From assembly GCF_007923295.1 (NCBI RefSeq), contig NZ_VOIR01000011.1:62001-126000 (forward strand): a stretch of 64,000 nucleotides of DNA, in the 5' to 3' direction. Shown here piece after piece: positions 17,700-26,068 of the stretch (the first letter of the stretch is position 1; each line of letters starts with the position of its first letter). This DNA comes from Agrococcus sediminis. GTDB lineage: Bacteria > Actinomycetota > Actinomycetes > Actinomycetales > Microbacteriaceae. A program made the position numbers and the translations under genes. Under the pieces are notes generated by a model. The model was given only the letters and a program-made list of their open reading frames with translations, was not told where the DNA came from and searched no databases.

Positions 17700-18709
17700 G
17701 CGCGCCTCCTCGTTCGCTCGCGGATGAGGTCGGTGCCGACGGCGATCAGGATGAAGATGCCGACGAAGAGGAAGCCGAGCTGTGTCGGCCAGCCGAGCTG
17801 GGTGACCCCCGAGACGACCGTCTGCACGAGGATGGCGCCGAGCAGGGTGCCGACGACGCTGCCGCGACCGCCGAGGATCGACGTGCCGCCGATGACCACG
17901 GCCGCGATGACCTGCAGCTCCTTGCCGGAGCCGACGGACTGGTCGAGCGTCGCGGTGCCCGTGGCGATGACCATGCAGGCCGCGAGCCCGGCGAGCGCCC
18001 CGGTGATGACGTAGACCCACACCAGGCGCGGCTGCACCTTGATCCCGGCGAGCCTCGCGGCGTTCTGGTTGCCGCCGATCGCGTAGAGGTTGCGGCCGGC
18101 CTTCGCGTAGCGCAGGAACCACCACGCGGCGGCGACTGCGAGCACCGCGATCGCGAAGGAGTGCGGCACCCCGAAGGTCGATCCCGCCCCGCCGCGGCCG
18201 AAGAACTCGAGCGTCGACGGGATGCCGTTGACGGTCGAGGAGTCGAACACCCGCAGGCCCAGCCACTGGAAGAGGTTGGCAGTGCCGAACGTGATGATGA
18301 TGGGGTGCACGCGCCCGTAGGCGATGAGCAGCCCGTTGAGCGCTCCCAGCGCCGAGCCGATGACGACGGCGACCAGCACCGCCAGGATGGCCGGGATGTC
18401 GAAGGCGACGAGCATGCGCGCGGTCGTGACGGCCGAGACCATGATCATGGCCGCCACGGAGACGTCGATGCCGGCGGTGATGATGACGAAGGTCATGCCG
18501 ACGCCGATGAGCGCGATCGGAGCGACCTGCACGAGGAGCGGACCGATCGAGCCGGGGGTCAGGAAGGCAGGGGTGAAGATGCCGAGCACCACCCACAGCA
18601 CGACGAGCACGGCGAGCAGCACGATCTCCTGCCCCGTGACGATCGGCGGCAGGATGCGCCGGAGGCTCAGCTGCGCGGATCGCACAGGCGCGGCGGTGTC
18701 GGTGGTCAT
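17696..18709 (-). CDS. Sugar ABC transporter permease, first (RbsC/RhaP-like)
   Basis: 337 residues with about ten hydrophobic segments. The family motif appears as IITAGIDVSVAAMIMVSA (about residues 78-95), and VIGGTSILGGRGSVVGTLLG (about 271-290) is the conserved loop of ribose-type permeases. Flanked by 4-bp overlaps with the ATPase and the second permease, showing strict coupling. Two distinct permeases in one CUT2 operon are typical of rhamnose (RhaPQ) importers, in contrast to the single permease of ribose systems. Confidence 0.9.
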   Translation of the reverse strand: MTTDTAAPVRSAQLSLRRILPPIVTGQEIVLLAVLVVLWVVLGIFTPAFLTPGSIGPLLVQVAPIALIGVGMTFVIITAGIDVSVAAMIMVSAVTTARMLVAFDIPAILAVLVAVVIGSALGALNGLLIAYGRVHPIIITFGTANLFQWLGLRVFDSSTVNGIPSTLEFFGRGGAGSTFGVPHSFAIAVLAVAAAWWFLRYAKAGRNLYAIGGNQNAARLAGIKVQPRLVWVYVITGALAGLAACMVIATGTATLDQSVGSGKELQVIAAVVIGGTSILGGRGSVVGTLLGAILVQTVVSGVTQLGWPTQLGFLFVGIFILIAVGTDLIRERTRRRA

Positions 18710-20277
18710 CGGGACTCCTCCTCGGTGTCGAGTCGAGGTGCCTCGACGTGCTCCTCGGCGCCGGCGGCGGCGGCGAGCAGCGATGCCTGGCTCGCCGTCG
18801 GCGGGAACTCGTGGGCGATGCGCCCGGACCGGAAGACGAGGACGCGGTCGGCGATGCGCTGCACCTCGGCGAGGTCGGTGGTGATCACGAGCACCGCCGC
18901 GCCGCGCTCGGCCAGGTCGGCGATGATGCGGTGGATCTCCTCCTTGGCTCCGACGTCGACGCCTTGCGTCGGCTCGGCGAGCACGAGCAGCCGAGGCTGC
19001 TCGACGATCTGGCGGGCGAGCACGACCTTCTGGGCGTTGCCGCCCGACATGGCGCCGATCGGCTGCCGTCCGGACGGCGTCTTGACGGCGAGGCGGCGGA
19101 TGAGGTCGTCCGCGATGCGGCGCTCGGCCTTGGGCGAGACCCAGCCGAACCGGCCGAGCAGGCCGAGCGAGCCGATCGTGATGTTGAAGGCGATGGGCTG
19201 GAAGGAGAACGAGCCCTGCGAGGTCCGGTTGGCGGGGACCATGCGGATGCCGCGCCGCTTCGCCTCCGCCGGCGTCGCGGGATGCCGGTCGTCGCCGGCC
19301 GCGCGCATGCGGCCCGACGTCGCACGGCGCATCCCGTAGACGACCTCGCCCACCTCGGCGGCGCCCGAGCCGACCAGCCCGTACAGGCCGACGACCTCGC
19401 CCGCCCTGACGCTGAACGACACGTCGGAGAACGCGCCCTCGAGCGTGAGGTGCTCGAGCTCGAGCACCTGCTCGCCGTGCTCGCCCGCCTCGTGCACACC
19501 CTCCGCGATCGCGCCGCCCACCATGCGCTCCGCGATCTCGCGCACCGTGAGCTCGCCGATCGGCTGCGAGGAGACCGTCTCGCCGTCTCGCATGATGGTC
19601 ACCTCGTCGGCGATGCGGAACAGCTCGTCGAGCCGGTGGCTGATGTAGATGATCGAGACGCCGTCGGCGGCCAGCCTTCGGACCACGCCGAAGAGCACCT
19701 CGATCTCGGCGTCGGTCAGGATGGCGCTCGGCTCATCGAGGATGAGGACGCTCGCCTGCTCCAGCAGCGCCTTGGCGATGGACACCTGCTGCTGCTTGGC
19801 GATCGACAGCGCTCCGAGCGGCTGCGACGCGAGCGAGCGGTCGAGGCCGACCGTGTCCAGCAGCTCCAGCATGCGCGGCGCCTGCGCCCGCCAATCGATC
19901 GTCGGTCCGCGGGTGATCTCGCGGCCCACGAAGAAGTTCTCGGCGACCGTCAGCTCGGGGAAGAGCTGCGGCTCCTGGTACACGGTCTGCACGCCCAGCG
20001 CGATGGCGTCAGTGGTCGAGGCGATCGAGACGGGCGTGCCGTCGATCGAGATCGTGCCGGTGTCGGGGTGCTCGGCTCCCGAGAGGATCTTGATGAGCGT
20101 CGACTTGCCTGCGCCGTTCTCGCCGACCAGGGCGTGGACGGTGCCGGGCTGGACGGTGAGATCCGCGTGCCGGATGGCTCGGACGCCGCCGTAGCGCTTC
20201 GAGAGGTCGCGCATCTCGAGCCGGGGTGCCGGCCCGGGCGCGGGTGCGGGGTCGGTCCGCTGGGCGGTGTCGGTCAT
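18706..20277 (-). CDS. Sugar ABC transporter ATP-binding protein (tandem ATPase, RhaT-like)
   Basis: 523 residues with two ABC domains, as in RbsA/RhaT. Domain 1 has Walker A GENGAGKSTLIKIL (about residue 53), signature LSIAKQQQVSIAKAL and Walker B VLILDEPSAILTD. Domain 2 (from about residue 275) has a degenerate Walker A (GLVGSGAAEVGEV) but keeps the signature MSGGNAQKVVLARQI and LLVLAEPTQGVDVGA, the normal arrangement for this subfamily. Powers import of the sugar through the two downstream permeases. Separated from the binding-protein gene by two strong hairpins, which would lower its expression relative to the binding protein. Confidence 0.93.
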   Translation of the reverse strand: MTDTAQRTDPAPAPGPAPRLEMRDLSKRYGGVRAIRHADLTVQPGTVHALVGENGAGKSTLIKILSGAEHPDTGTISIDGTPVSIASTTDAIALGVQTVYQEPQLFPELTVAENFFVGREITRGPTIDWRAQAPRMLELLDTVGLDRSLASQPLGALSIAKQQQVSIAKALLEQASVLILDEPSAILTDAEIEVLFGVVRRLAADGVSIIYISHRLDELFRIADEVTIMRDGETVSSQPIGELTVREIAERMVGGAIAEGVHEAGEHGEQVLELEHLTLEGAFSDVSFSVRAGEVVGLYGLVGSGAAEVGEVVYGMRRATSGRMRAAGDDRHPATPAEAKRRGIRMVPANRTSQGSFSFQPIAFNITIGSLGLLGRFGWVSPKAERRIADDLIRRLAVKTPSGRQPIGAMSGGNAQKVVLARQIVEQPRLLVLAEPTQGVDVGAKEEIHRIIADLAERGAAVLVITTDLAEVQRIADRVLVFRSGRIAHEFPPTASQASLLAAAAGAEEHVEAPRLDTEEESR

Positions 20278-20331
20278 GGTGCTCCTCGTCGGCGCCGTCG
20301 CCGGTCGGTCGCAGGTGGATGCGGTGGAGGT

Positions 20332-20391
20332 GCCGGGGCGCGGCGCGAGCCGCGCCCCGGCGGTCGGGGACCACGATGGCCGTGGTCCCCG
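20332..20391 (-). terminator. Twin hairpins between the binding-protein and ATPase genes (attenuator/processing element)
   Basis: First stem GCCGGGGCGCGGC / GCCGCGCCCCGGC (13 bp perfect, GCGA loop, 20332-20361); second stem CGGGGACCACG / CGTGGTCCCCG (11 bp perfect, 20365-20391). They lie in the only sizeable gap of the leftward operon, just after the binding-protein stop. Such hairpins often cause partial termination or protect the upstream message, giving excess binding protein. Confidence 0.75.
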
Positions 20392-20410
20392 CGCTCATCC
20401 GAGCGCGTGA

Positions 20411-21457
20411 TCAGTAGTCGTAGTCGCCCGCGTTCTCGGCGGTGAACACGGTCGGCGGACCGAGCAGCAGGACGCCGGTGGACTCGTCGTACTCAGCCTC
20501 CGCCAGCGCCTCGTTGTCGACGCCGCTGAGGTCGCCCAGGTCGCCGTCGGTGGCGAGCTGCACCCCTGCCCAGCCGGTGAGGTAGCCGAGGGCCTCGACG
20601 TCCCACAGGATGGAGCCGCTCGACGAGCCCGACTCGAGATAGGGAAGCATCGACTGCGGCGTGCCGAGGCCGACGGTGAAGACCTCGCCAGTGCGTCCGG
20701 CGTCCTCGACGGCCTGCGCCACGCCCGGTGCGCTGGAGGTGCACTCGCCGACGAGTCCGGTGAGGTCCGGGTGGCTGTTCATGAGGTCGGTCGCCATCTG
20801 CGTGGCCGCGGCCTGGTCCTCGCCTGCGTAGACGATGTCGACGATCTCGGCGTCGGGGTACTCGGACGCGGTGTAGGCCTCCTGCACCTCGATCCAGGCG
20901 TTGAGGTTGGCCGCGGTCTCGCCGCACGACACGATCGCGTACTGGCCCGATCCGCCCATCGCCTCGAGCAGCGTGTCCGTCAGAGCCTCGCCGATGCCGT
21001 CGACCGAGGCCTGGTTGACGAAGACCTCGCGCACCGAGTCGGGCGCGTCGGTGTCGGTCGTGGCGACGTGGATGCCAGCGGCCTGCGCCTCCTCGAGCAG
21101 CGGCGCCATCGAGTTGGGGTCGTTCGGGGCGACGAACAGCACGTCGACGCCCTGCTGGATGAACGACCGCACGATGTCGGCCTGCGCCGCGGCGTCCGCG
21201 GTGGTGGGGCCCTGGTACAGCCACTCGAAGCCGAGCTCCTCCGCCGCCTGCTGGCCACCGGTGTTCATCGCCTCGAAGTAGGGGATGCCCTGCAGCTTGG
21301 GGACGAACGCGATGGTGAGGTCCTCGGTGCTGGCGCCGTCGGTGGCGCCCGGCTCCGCGGTCTGGCCGGGGTCGTTGCGCGACGTGCAACCGGCGAGGAC
21401 GACGGCAGCGGCCGCCGAGAGCGCCAGCGCACCCGCGATCTTGCGTGAGATCTTCAT
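20411..21457 (-). CDS. Sugar ABC transporter substrate-binding lipoprotein (RhaS-like)
   Basis: 348 residues. A lipoprotein signal (KISRKIAG, hydrophobic core, lipobox LAGC with Cys24) is followed by a periplasmic-binding-protein type I fold: TIAFVPKLQGIPYFEAMNTG at about residue 48, GVDVLFVAPNDPNSMAPLL near 110 and TGLVGECTSSAPGVAQAV near 230. The ATG overlaps the regulator stop as ATGA. The spacing and the PKLQGIPYF opening resemble rhamnose-binding proteins. Located outside the membrane, tethered by its lipid, it delivers sugar to the permease pair. Confidence 0.9.
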   Translation of the reverse strand: MKISRKIAGALALSAAAAVVLAGCTSRNDPGQTAEPGATDGASTEDLTIAFVPKLQGIPYFEAMNTGGQQAAEELGFEWLYQGPTTADAAAQADIVRSFIQQGVDVLFVAPNDPNSMAPLLEEAQAAGIHVATTDTDAPDSVREVFVNQASVDGIGEALTDTLLEAMGGSGQYAIVSCGETAANLNAWIEVQEAYTASEYPDAEIVDIVYAGEDQAAATQMATDLMNSHPDLTGLVGECTSSAPGVAQAVEDAGRTGEVFTVGLGTPQSMLPYLESGSSSGSILWDVEALGYLTGWAGVQLATDGDLGDLSGVDNEALAEAEYDESTGVLLLGPPTVFTAENAGDYDY

Positions 21458-22296
21458 CGATGCTCCTTCTGGGTGAGGCGACGGGAGGCGGTCCCCGCCC
21501 GTGCCGGGACCGACGCTGTGCCGGTCGTCTCTGGGCCGGGCAGGGGCACGCGCGTGACGGGCACGCCGACGGCCTTCCACTGCTCGACGAAGTCGTCGGA
21601 TGCATTGGCATCCGTGATGAGGCTCGTCACCTGGTCGGCCCGCGCGAACGAGTGGAGCGCGAAGCCGCGGGTCTTGGTGGAGTCGAAGAGACCGTGCACG
21701 GCGTCGCTCGCGGCCACCAGAGCCTGCTTGGAGACCGTCTCGTCCGTGGCGAGCTCGAGCAGCCCGCGCTCCGGCGAGAGGCCGACGACGCCGACGAAGG
21801 CCTTGTCGATGCGTCCTCGGCCGACGAGAGCGTCGGTGATGGGCCCGACAAGACCAGCGCTCTCCCGACGCAGGGTTCCGCCGGGCATGACGACGCGTGC
21901 GTCGGAGCGCTCGAGGAGCACCATCGCCGTCGGCAGCGACTGGGTGATGACCACCAGACCATGCCGGTGGAGCAGCTCGAGCGCGAGGTGGTGGGCCGTG
22001 CTCGAGGTGTCGAGCGCGATGACGTCGCCGTCGACCACGAGCCTGGCGGCCTCCGCAGCGATGGCGCGCTTGGCCGCGGACTCGCGCCGCATGCGGTCCT
22101 GGAACGCGCCTTCGTCTCCGCGCTCGGGGAGCACGGCTCCGCCGCGCGTTCGGCGCAGCAGCTGCCGGCGCTCGAGCGCGTCGAGGTCCTTGCGGATCGT
22201 CACCTCCGAGACACCGAGGTCGCGGGCGAGGTCGGCGACGAGCACGGATCCCTCGGCTCCGAGCGCATCGAGGATGCGCGCCTCACGACTGACCAC
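21454..22296 (-). CDS. DeoR/GlpR family transcriptional regulator of the rhamnose locus
   Basis: 280 residues. The N-terminal DeoR helix-turn-helix (VADLARDLGVSEVTIRKDLD, about residues 20-39, then LLRRTRGGAVL) is followed by a DeoRC sensor domain (GDVIALDTSSTAHHLA, LVVITQSLPTAMVL), which normally binds a phosphorylated sugar intermediate. GTG 22296 is chosen because AGGGAG lies five bases upstream. It is the first gene of the leftward transport operon and is divergent from the catabolic operon, so it can control both from one intergenic region. A likely effector is L-rhamnulose or its 1-phosphate (inference). Confidence 0.88.
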   Translation of the reverse strand: MVSREARILDALGAEGSVLVADLARDLGVSEVTIRKDLDALERRQLLRRTRGGAVLPERGDEGAFQDRMRRESAAKRAIAAEAARLVVDGDVIALDTSSTAHHLALELLHRHGLVVITQSLPTAMVLLERSDARVVMPGGTLRRESAGLVGPITDALVGRGRIDKAFVGVVGLSPERGLLELATDETVSKQALVAASDAVHGLFDSTKTRGFALHSFARADQVTSLITDANASDDFVEQWKAVGVPVTRVPLPGPETTGTASVPARAGTASRRLTQKEHR

Positions 22297-22360
22297 AGCG
22301 TCTCCCTTGTCGGTGATGGTGGTGACAGTACGCACGCGAAACCTGTTCCGCAAGTGAGCG

Positions 22361-22400
22361 ATACCAAATCGCAACATTTCTGCTTGCGTTCGAAAGCATG
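22361..22400. promoter_or_regulatory. Candidate DeoR operator between the divergent rhamnose operons
   Basis: Imperfect 18-bp palindrome TGCTTGCGTTCGAAAGCA at 22381-22398 (outer TGCTT/AAGCA arms exact) overlaps a second inverted repeat, CGCAA/TTGCG, at 22370-22388. The local AT content is higher than the surroundings. It lies between the regulator start (22296) and the mutarotase start (22472). Confidence 0.45.
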
Positions 22401-22471
22401 ACGCGGCATGCTGACTCGCACGAGCACCCATGCGGCGAACGCCGCGATGTCGACGAGGACAGGAGCGAGCG

Positions 22472-22846
22472 ATGACGACGACGCGCGAAGCGCTCCTCGC
22501 CCCCGTGTGCTTCCGGCTCCGGGTGCGGCCCGACCTGGTCCCCGCCTACCGCGAGCGCCACGCCTCCGTATGGCCGGAGATGCTGCGAGCACTCGCCGCC
22601 ACCGGCTGGCACGACTACCGGATCTTCGTCGCGGACGACGGCACGTGCATCGGCACCTTCCGCACCGCCGACCTCGACGCATCCCTCGCGGGCATGGGGG
22701 CGCTCGAGGTCAACGAACGATGGCAGTCGGAGATGCAGCCCTTCTTCGACGGGCTCGAGCAGCCGGCTGACCGATCCTTCGAGCTCATCCCGCTCGCCTT
22801 CGACCTCGACGCCCAGCTCGAGGCGCTCGACCAGCAGAGGAGCTGA
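22472..22846 (+). CDS. rhaM: L-rhamnose mutarotase
   Basis: 124 residues, close to the family length of about 105. Motifs typical of the RhaM/YiiL family are visible: FRLRVRPDLVPAYRERHASV with the conserved His near residue 32, WPEMLRAL, WHDYRIFV and TCIGTFRT. It speeds the alpha/beta conversion of L-rhamnopyranose so that the isomerase gets the right anomer. ATG 22472 is preceded by AGGAG (CAGGAGCGAGCG). First gene of the catabolic operon, one base before the isomerase. Confidence 0.92.
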   Translation: MTTTREALLAPVCFRLRVRPDLVPAYRERHASVWPEMLRALAATGWHDYRIFVADDGTCIGTFRTADLDASLAGMGALEVNERWQSEMQPFFDGLEQPADRSFELIPLAFDLDAQLEALDQQRS

Positions 22847-22847
22847 C

Positions 22848-24008
22848 ATGGCAGTGACCCCCACCCCCGAGGCGCTCGACAGGTTGCGCATCGAGGTGCC
22901 CAGCTGGGCCTTCGGCAACTCCGGGACGCGCTTCCGCGTGTTCGGGACCCCTGGCACTCCGCGGGACCCGTTCGAGAAGCTCGCCGACGCCGCCGAGGTG
23001 CACCGCCACACGGGCCTCGCTCCGACCGTGGCGCTGCACTACCCATGGGACCGGGTCGACGACTGGGGAGCACTGCGCCGCCACGCCGAGGATCTCGGCG
23101 TGCAGCTCGGGACGGTGAACTCCAACACGTTCCAGGACGACGACTTCAAGTTCGGCTCGCTCGCCCACCCCGACCCCCGCGTCCGCCGCAAGGCCGTCGA
23201 TCATCACCTCGAATGCATCGAGGTGATGCACGCGACCGGTTCCCGCGACCTCAAGGTGTGGCTCGCCGACGGAACCAACTACCCCGGTCAGGACTCGATC
23301 CGGGAGCGGCAGGACCGGCTCGCCGAGTCGCTGTCCGAGATCTACGCACACATCGACGCGGAGCACCGCATGGTGCTCGAGTACAAGTTCTTCGAGCCGG
23401 CGTTCTACCACACCGACATCCCCGACTGGGGCACGAGCTACGTGCACTGCGTCGCGCTCGGGGAGCGCGCGAAGGTGGTCCTCGACACAGGGCACCACGC
23501 GCCGGGGACGAACATCGAGTTCATCGTCGCGCAGCTGCTGCGCCTGGGGAAGCTCGGTGCCTTCGACTTCAACTCCCGCTTCTACGCCGACGACGATCTC
23601 ATCGTCGGCGCAGCCGACCCCTTCCAGCTGTTCAGGATCGTGGTCGAGCTGATCGCCGGCGGAGGCTACGGCGATCCCGATGTGCAGCTCGTGCTCGACC
23701 AGTGCCACAACATCGAGGCGAAGGTTCCCGGCCAGATCCGCAGCGTGCTCAACGTGCAGGAGGCCGTCGCGAAGGCGCTGTCGCTCGACGACGAGGCGCT
23801 CGCCGTCGCCCGGCGCGACTGCGACGTGCTGCTCGCCAACGAGATCATGATGGACGCGTTCGCGACCGATGTGCGGCCGCTGCTGGCCGAGCACCGCGCG
23901 GCCAAGGGGCTCCCCGAGGATCCGATGCGGGCCTTCCTGGCCTCGGGCTACCTCGAGCGCGTCGCGGACGAGCGGGTCGGCGGCACGCAGGCAGGCTGGG
24001 GCGCATGA
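22848..24008 (+). CDS. rhaI: L-rhamnose isomerase (RhaI type)
   Basis: 386 residues of the TIM-barrel RhaI family (Pseudomonas/actinobacterial type, distinct from E. coli RhaA). Metal and substrate residues are visible in VALHYPWD, MVLEYKFFEPAFYH (Glu near residue 178), VVLDTGHHAPGTN (Asp near 213, His near 216-217), AFDFNSRFYADDDLIVG and VQLVLDQCHN. It converts L-rhamnose to L-rhamnulose with a divalent metal. Starts two bases after the mutarotase stop and ends with an ATGA overlap onto the aldolase gene, so the steps are tightly co-expressed. Confidence 0.93.
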   Translation: MAVTPTPEALDRLRIEVPSWAFGNSGTRFRVFGTPGTPRDPFEKLADAAEVHRHTGLAPTVALHYPWDRVDDWGALRRHAEDLGVQLGTVNSNTFQDDDFKFGSLAHPDPRVRRKAVDHHLECIEVMHATGSRDLKVWLADGTNYPGQDSIRERQDRLAESLSEIYAHIDAEHRMVLEYKFFEPAFYHTDIPDWGTSYVHCVALGERAKVVLDTGHHAPGTNIEFIVAQLLRLGKLGAFDFNSRFYADDDLIVGAADPFQLFRIVVELIAGGGYGDPDVQLVLDQCHNIEAKVPGQIRSVLNVQEAVAKALSLDDEALAVARRDCDVLLANEIMMDAFATDVRPLLAEHRAAKGLPEDPMRAFLASGYLERVADERVGGTQAGWGA

Positions 24009-26068
24009 GCGCGACGACCGATCACGGAGCAAGCATGGACCAGGCAGTCAGCGATCTCATCTCGCGCAGCAACCGACTCGGGGCCGACCCCCGCAACACC
24101 AACTTCGCGGGCGGCAACACGTCCGCGAAGGGCAGCGACACCGACCCCGCCACTGGGCGCCCGGTCGAGCTGGTGTGGGTGAAGGGCTCGGGTGGCGACC
24201 TCGGAACGCTCACGCCCGCGGGTCTCGCGGCGCTGCGGCTCGACCGGGTGCGTGGCCTCGAGGCGGTCTATCCGGGGGTCGAGCGCGAGGATGAGATGGT
24301 CGCGGCCCTGGACTACTGCCTCCACGGCAAGGGCGGCGCGGCGCCGTCGATCGACACCGCGATGCATGCCCTGGTCGAGCTGCCCCATGTCGACCACCTG
24401 CACCCCGACGCCGGCATCGCGATCGCGACCGCCGCCGACGGCGAGGCGCTCACCCGACAGATCTTCGGCGATCGCGTCGTCTGGGTGCCGTGGCGGCGGC
24501 CCGGCTTCCAGCTCGGTCTCGACATCCGCGAGGTCCAGCGGGCCAACCCGCAGGCCGTCGGCTGCATCCTCGGAGGGCACGGCATCACGGCGTGGGGCGC
24601 GACGAGCGCGGAGTGCGAGGAGCGCTCGCTGTGGATCATCCGCACCGCCGAGGCGTACATCGCCGAGCACGCCAAGCCCGAGCCGCTGGGCGCGCCGCTG
24701 CCGGGCTTCGGCCCACTCGAGCCCGAGGCACGACGCGCTCGCGCCGCCGAGATCGCCGCGCAGCTCCGCGGGCTCGCCTCCACTGATCGCCCGATGGTCG
24801 GCCGCTTCAACGACGACGAGGTCGTCCTCGACTTCCTCTCCCGCAGCGAGCACGCTCGGCTGGCCGCGCTCGGCTCCTCGTGCCCCGACCACTTCCTGCG
24901 CACCAAGGTGAAGCCGATGGTGCTCGACCTCCCCGGTGACGCGCCGATCGACGAGGTGCGCGCGAGGCTGGCCGAGCTGCACGCCGAGTACCGGGCCGAC
25001 TACACCGCGTACTACGAGCGGCACGCGAGCGCCGACTCGCCCGCCATGCGCGGCGCCGATCCGGCGATCGTGCTCGTGCCGGGCGTCGGGATGTTCTCCT
25101 ACGGCAAGGACTCCCAGACCGCTCGCGTCGCCGGCGAGTTCGCGATCAACGCCATCAACGCGATGCGCGGCGCCGAGGCGCTCTCTGCGTACCAGCCAAT
25201 CTCCGACGCCGAGAAGTTCCGCATCGAGTACTGGGCGCTCGAGGAGGCCAAGCTGCAGCGGATGCCGAAGGCGCGCTCGCATGCCGGCCGCGTCGCACTC
25301 GTCACTGGTGCCGCATCCGGCATCGGCAAGGCGATCGCCACCCGGCTCGCGGCGGACGGCGCCTGCGTCGTGATCGCCGACCTCGACCTGGCAAAGGCCC
25401 AGGCCGCCGCCGCCGAGCTCGGCTCCAGCGACGTCGCCATCGGCGTGCAGTGCGATGTGACGAAGGCCGACGACGTGCAGGCGGCCGTCGACGCGACATT
25501 GCTGGCCTTCGGCGGTGTCGACCTGGTCGTCAACAACGCCGGGCTCTCGCTCTCGCGTTCGCTGCTGGAGACCACCGAGGCCGACTGGGACCTGCAGCAC
25601 GACGTCATGTCCAAGGGCTCGTTCCTCGTGGCCCGCGCCGCCGCCCGCGCGCTGATCGACCAGGGCATGGGCGGCGACATCGTCTACATCTCCTCCAAGA
25701 ACGCCGTCTTCGCAGGCCCGAACAACATCGCCTACTCGGCGACGAAGGCCGATCAGGCGCACCAGGTGCGGCTGCTCGCGGCCGAGCTCGGGCAGCACGG
25801 CGTGCGGGTCAACGGCATCAACCCGGACGGCGTGGTGCGCGGATCGGGCATCTTCGCCGGCGGTTGGGGCGCCTCCCGCGCTGAGGTCTACGGAGTCAAG
25901 GAGGAGGAGCTCGGGAAGTACTACGCGGGCCGGACCCTGCTGGGCCTCGAGGTGCTCCCCGAGCACGTGGCCAACGCCGTATCGGTGCTGACGGGTCCCG
26001 ACCTCAGCCACACCACCGGTCTGCACGTACCGGTCGACTCCGGCGTCGCGGCGGCGTTCCTGCGATGA
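24005..26068 (+). CDS. Bifunctional rhamnulose-1-phosphate aldolase / short-chain (lactaldehyde) dehydrogenase
   Basis: 687 residues. The N-terminal class II aldolase domain (residues 1 to about 410) has NFAGGNTSAKGS, the zinc site HVDHLHPDAG and GGHGITAWG. The C-terminal SDR domain (from about residue 425) has the cofactor motif VTGAASGIGKAIA, NNAGLSLS, and the catalytic ISSKNAVF ... YSATKADQ (Tyr and Lys near 576-580). It cleaves L-rhamnulose-1-phosphate to dihydroxyacetone phosphate and L-lactaldehyde and then oxidises the aldehyde, as in RhaEW-type fusions. Oddity: ISSK replaces the more usual ISS(T/S). ATGA overlaps on both sides place it between isomerase and kinase. Confidence 0.93.
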   Translation: MSATTDHGASMDQAVSDLISRSNRLGADPRNTNFAGGNTSAKGSDTDPATGRPVELVWVKGSGGDLGTLTPAGLAALRLDRVRGLEAVYPGVEREDEMVAALDYCLHGKGGAAPSIDTAMHALVELPHVDHLHPDAGIAIATAADGEALTRQIFGDRVVWVPWRRPGFQLGLDIREVQRANPQAVGCILGGHGITAWGATSAECEERSLWIIRTAEAYIAEHAKPEPLGAPLPGFGPLEPEARRARAAEIAAQLRGLASTDRPMVGRFNDDEVVLDFLSRSEHARLAALGSSCPDHFLRTKVKPMVLDLPGDAPIDEVRARLAELHAEYRADYTAYYERHASADSPAMRGADPAIVLVPGVGMFSYGKDSQTARVAGEFAINAINAMRGAEALSAYQPISDAEKFRIEYWALEEAKLQRMPKARSHAGRVALVTGAASGIGKAIATRLAADGACVVIADLDLAKAQAAAAELGSSDVAIGVQCDVTKADDVQAAVDATLLAFGGVDLVVNNAGLSLSRSLLETTEADWDLQHDVMSKGSFLVARAAARALIDQGMGGDIVYISSKNAVFAGPNNIAYSATKADQAHQVRLLAAELGQHGVRVNGINPDGVVRGSGIFAGGWGASRAEVYGVKEEELGKYYAGRTLLGLEVLPEHVANAVSVLTGPDLSHTTGLHVPVDSGVAAAFLR

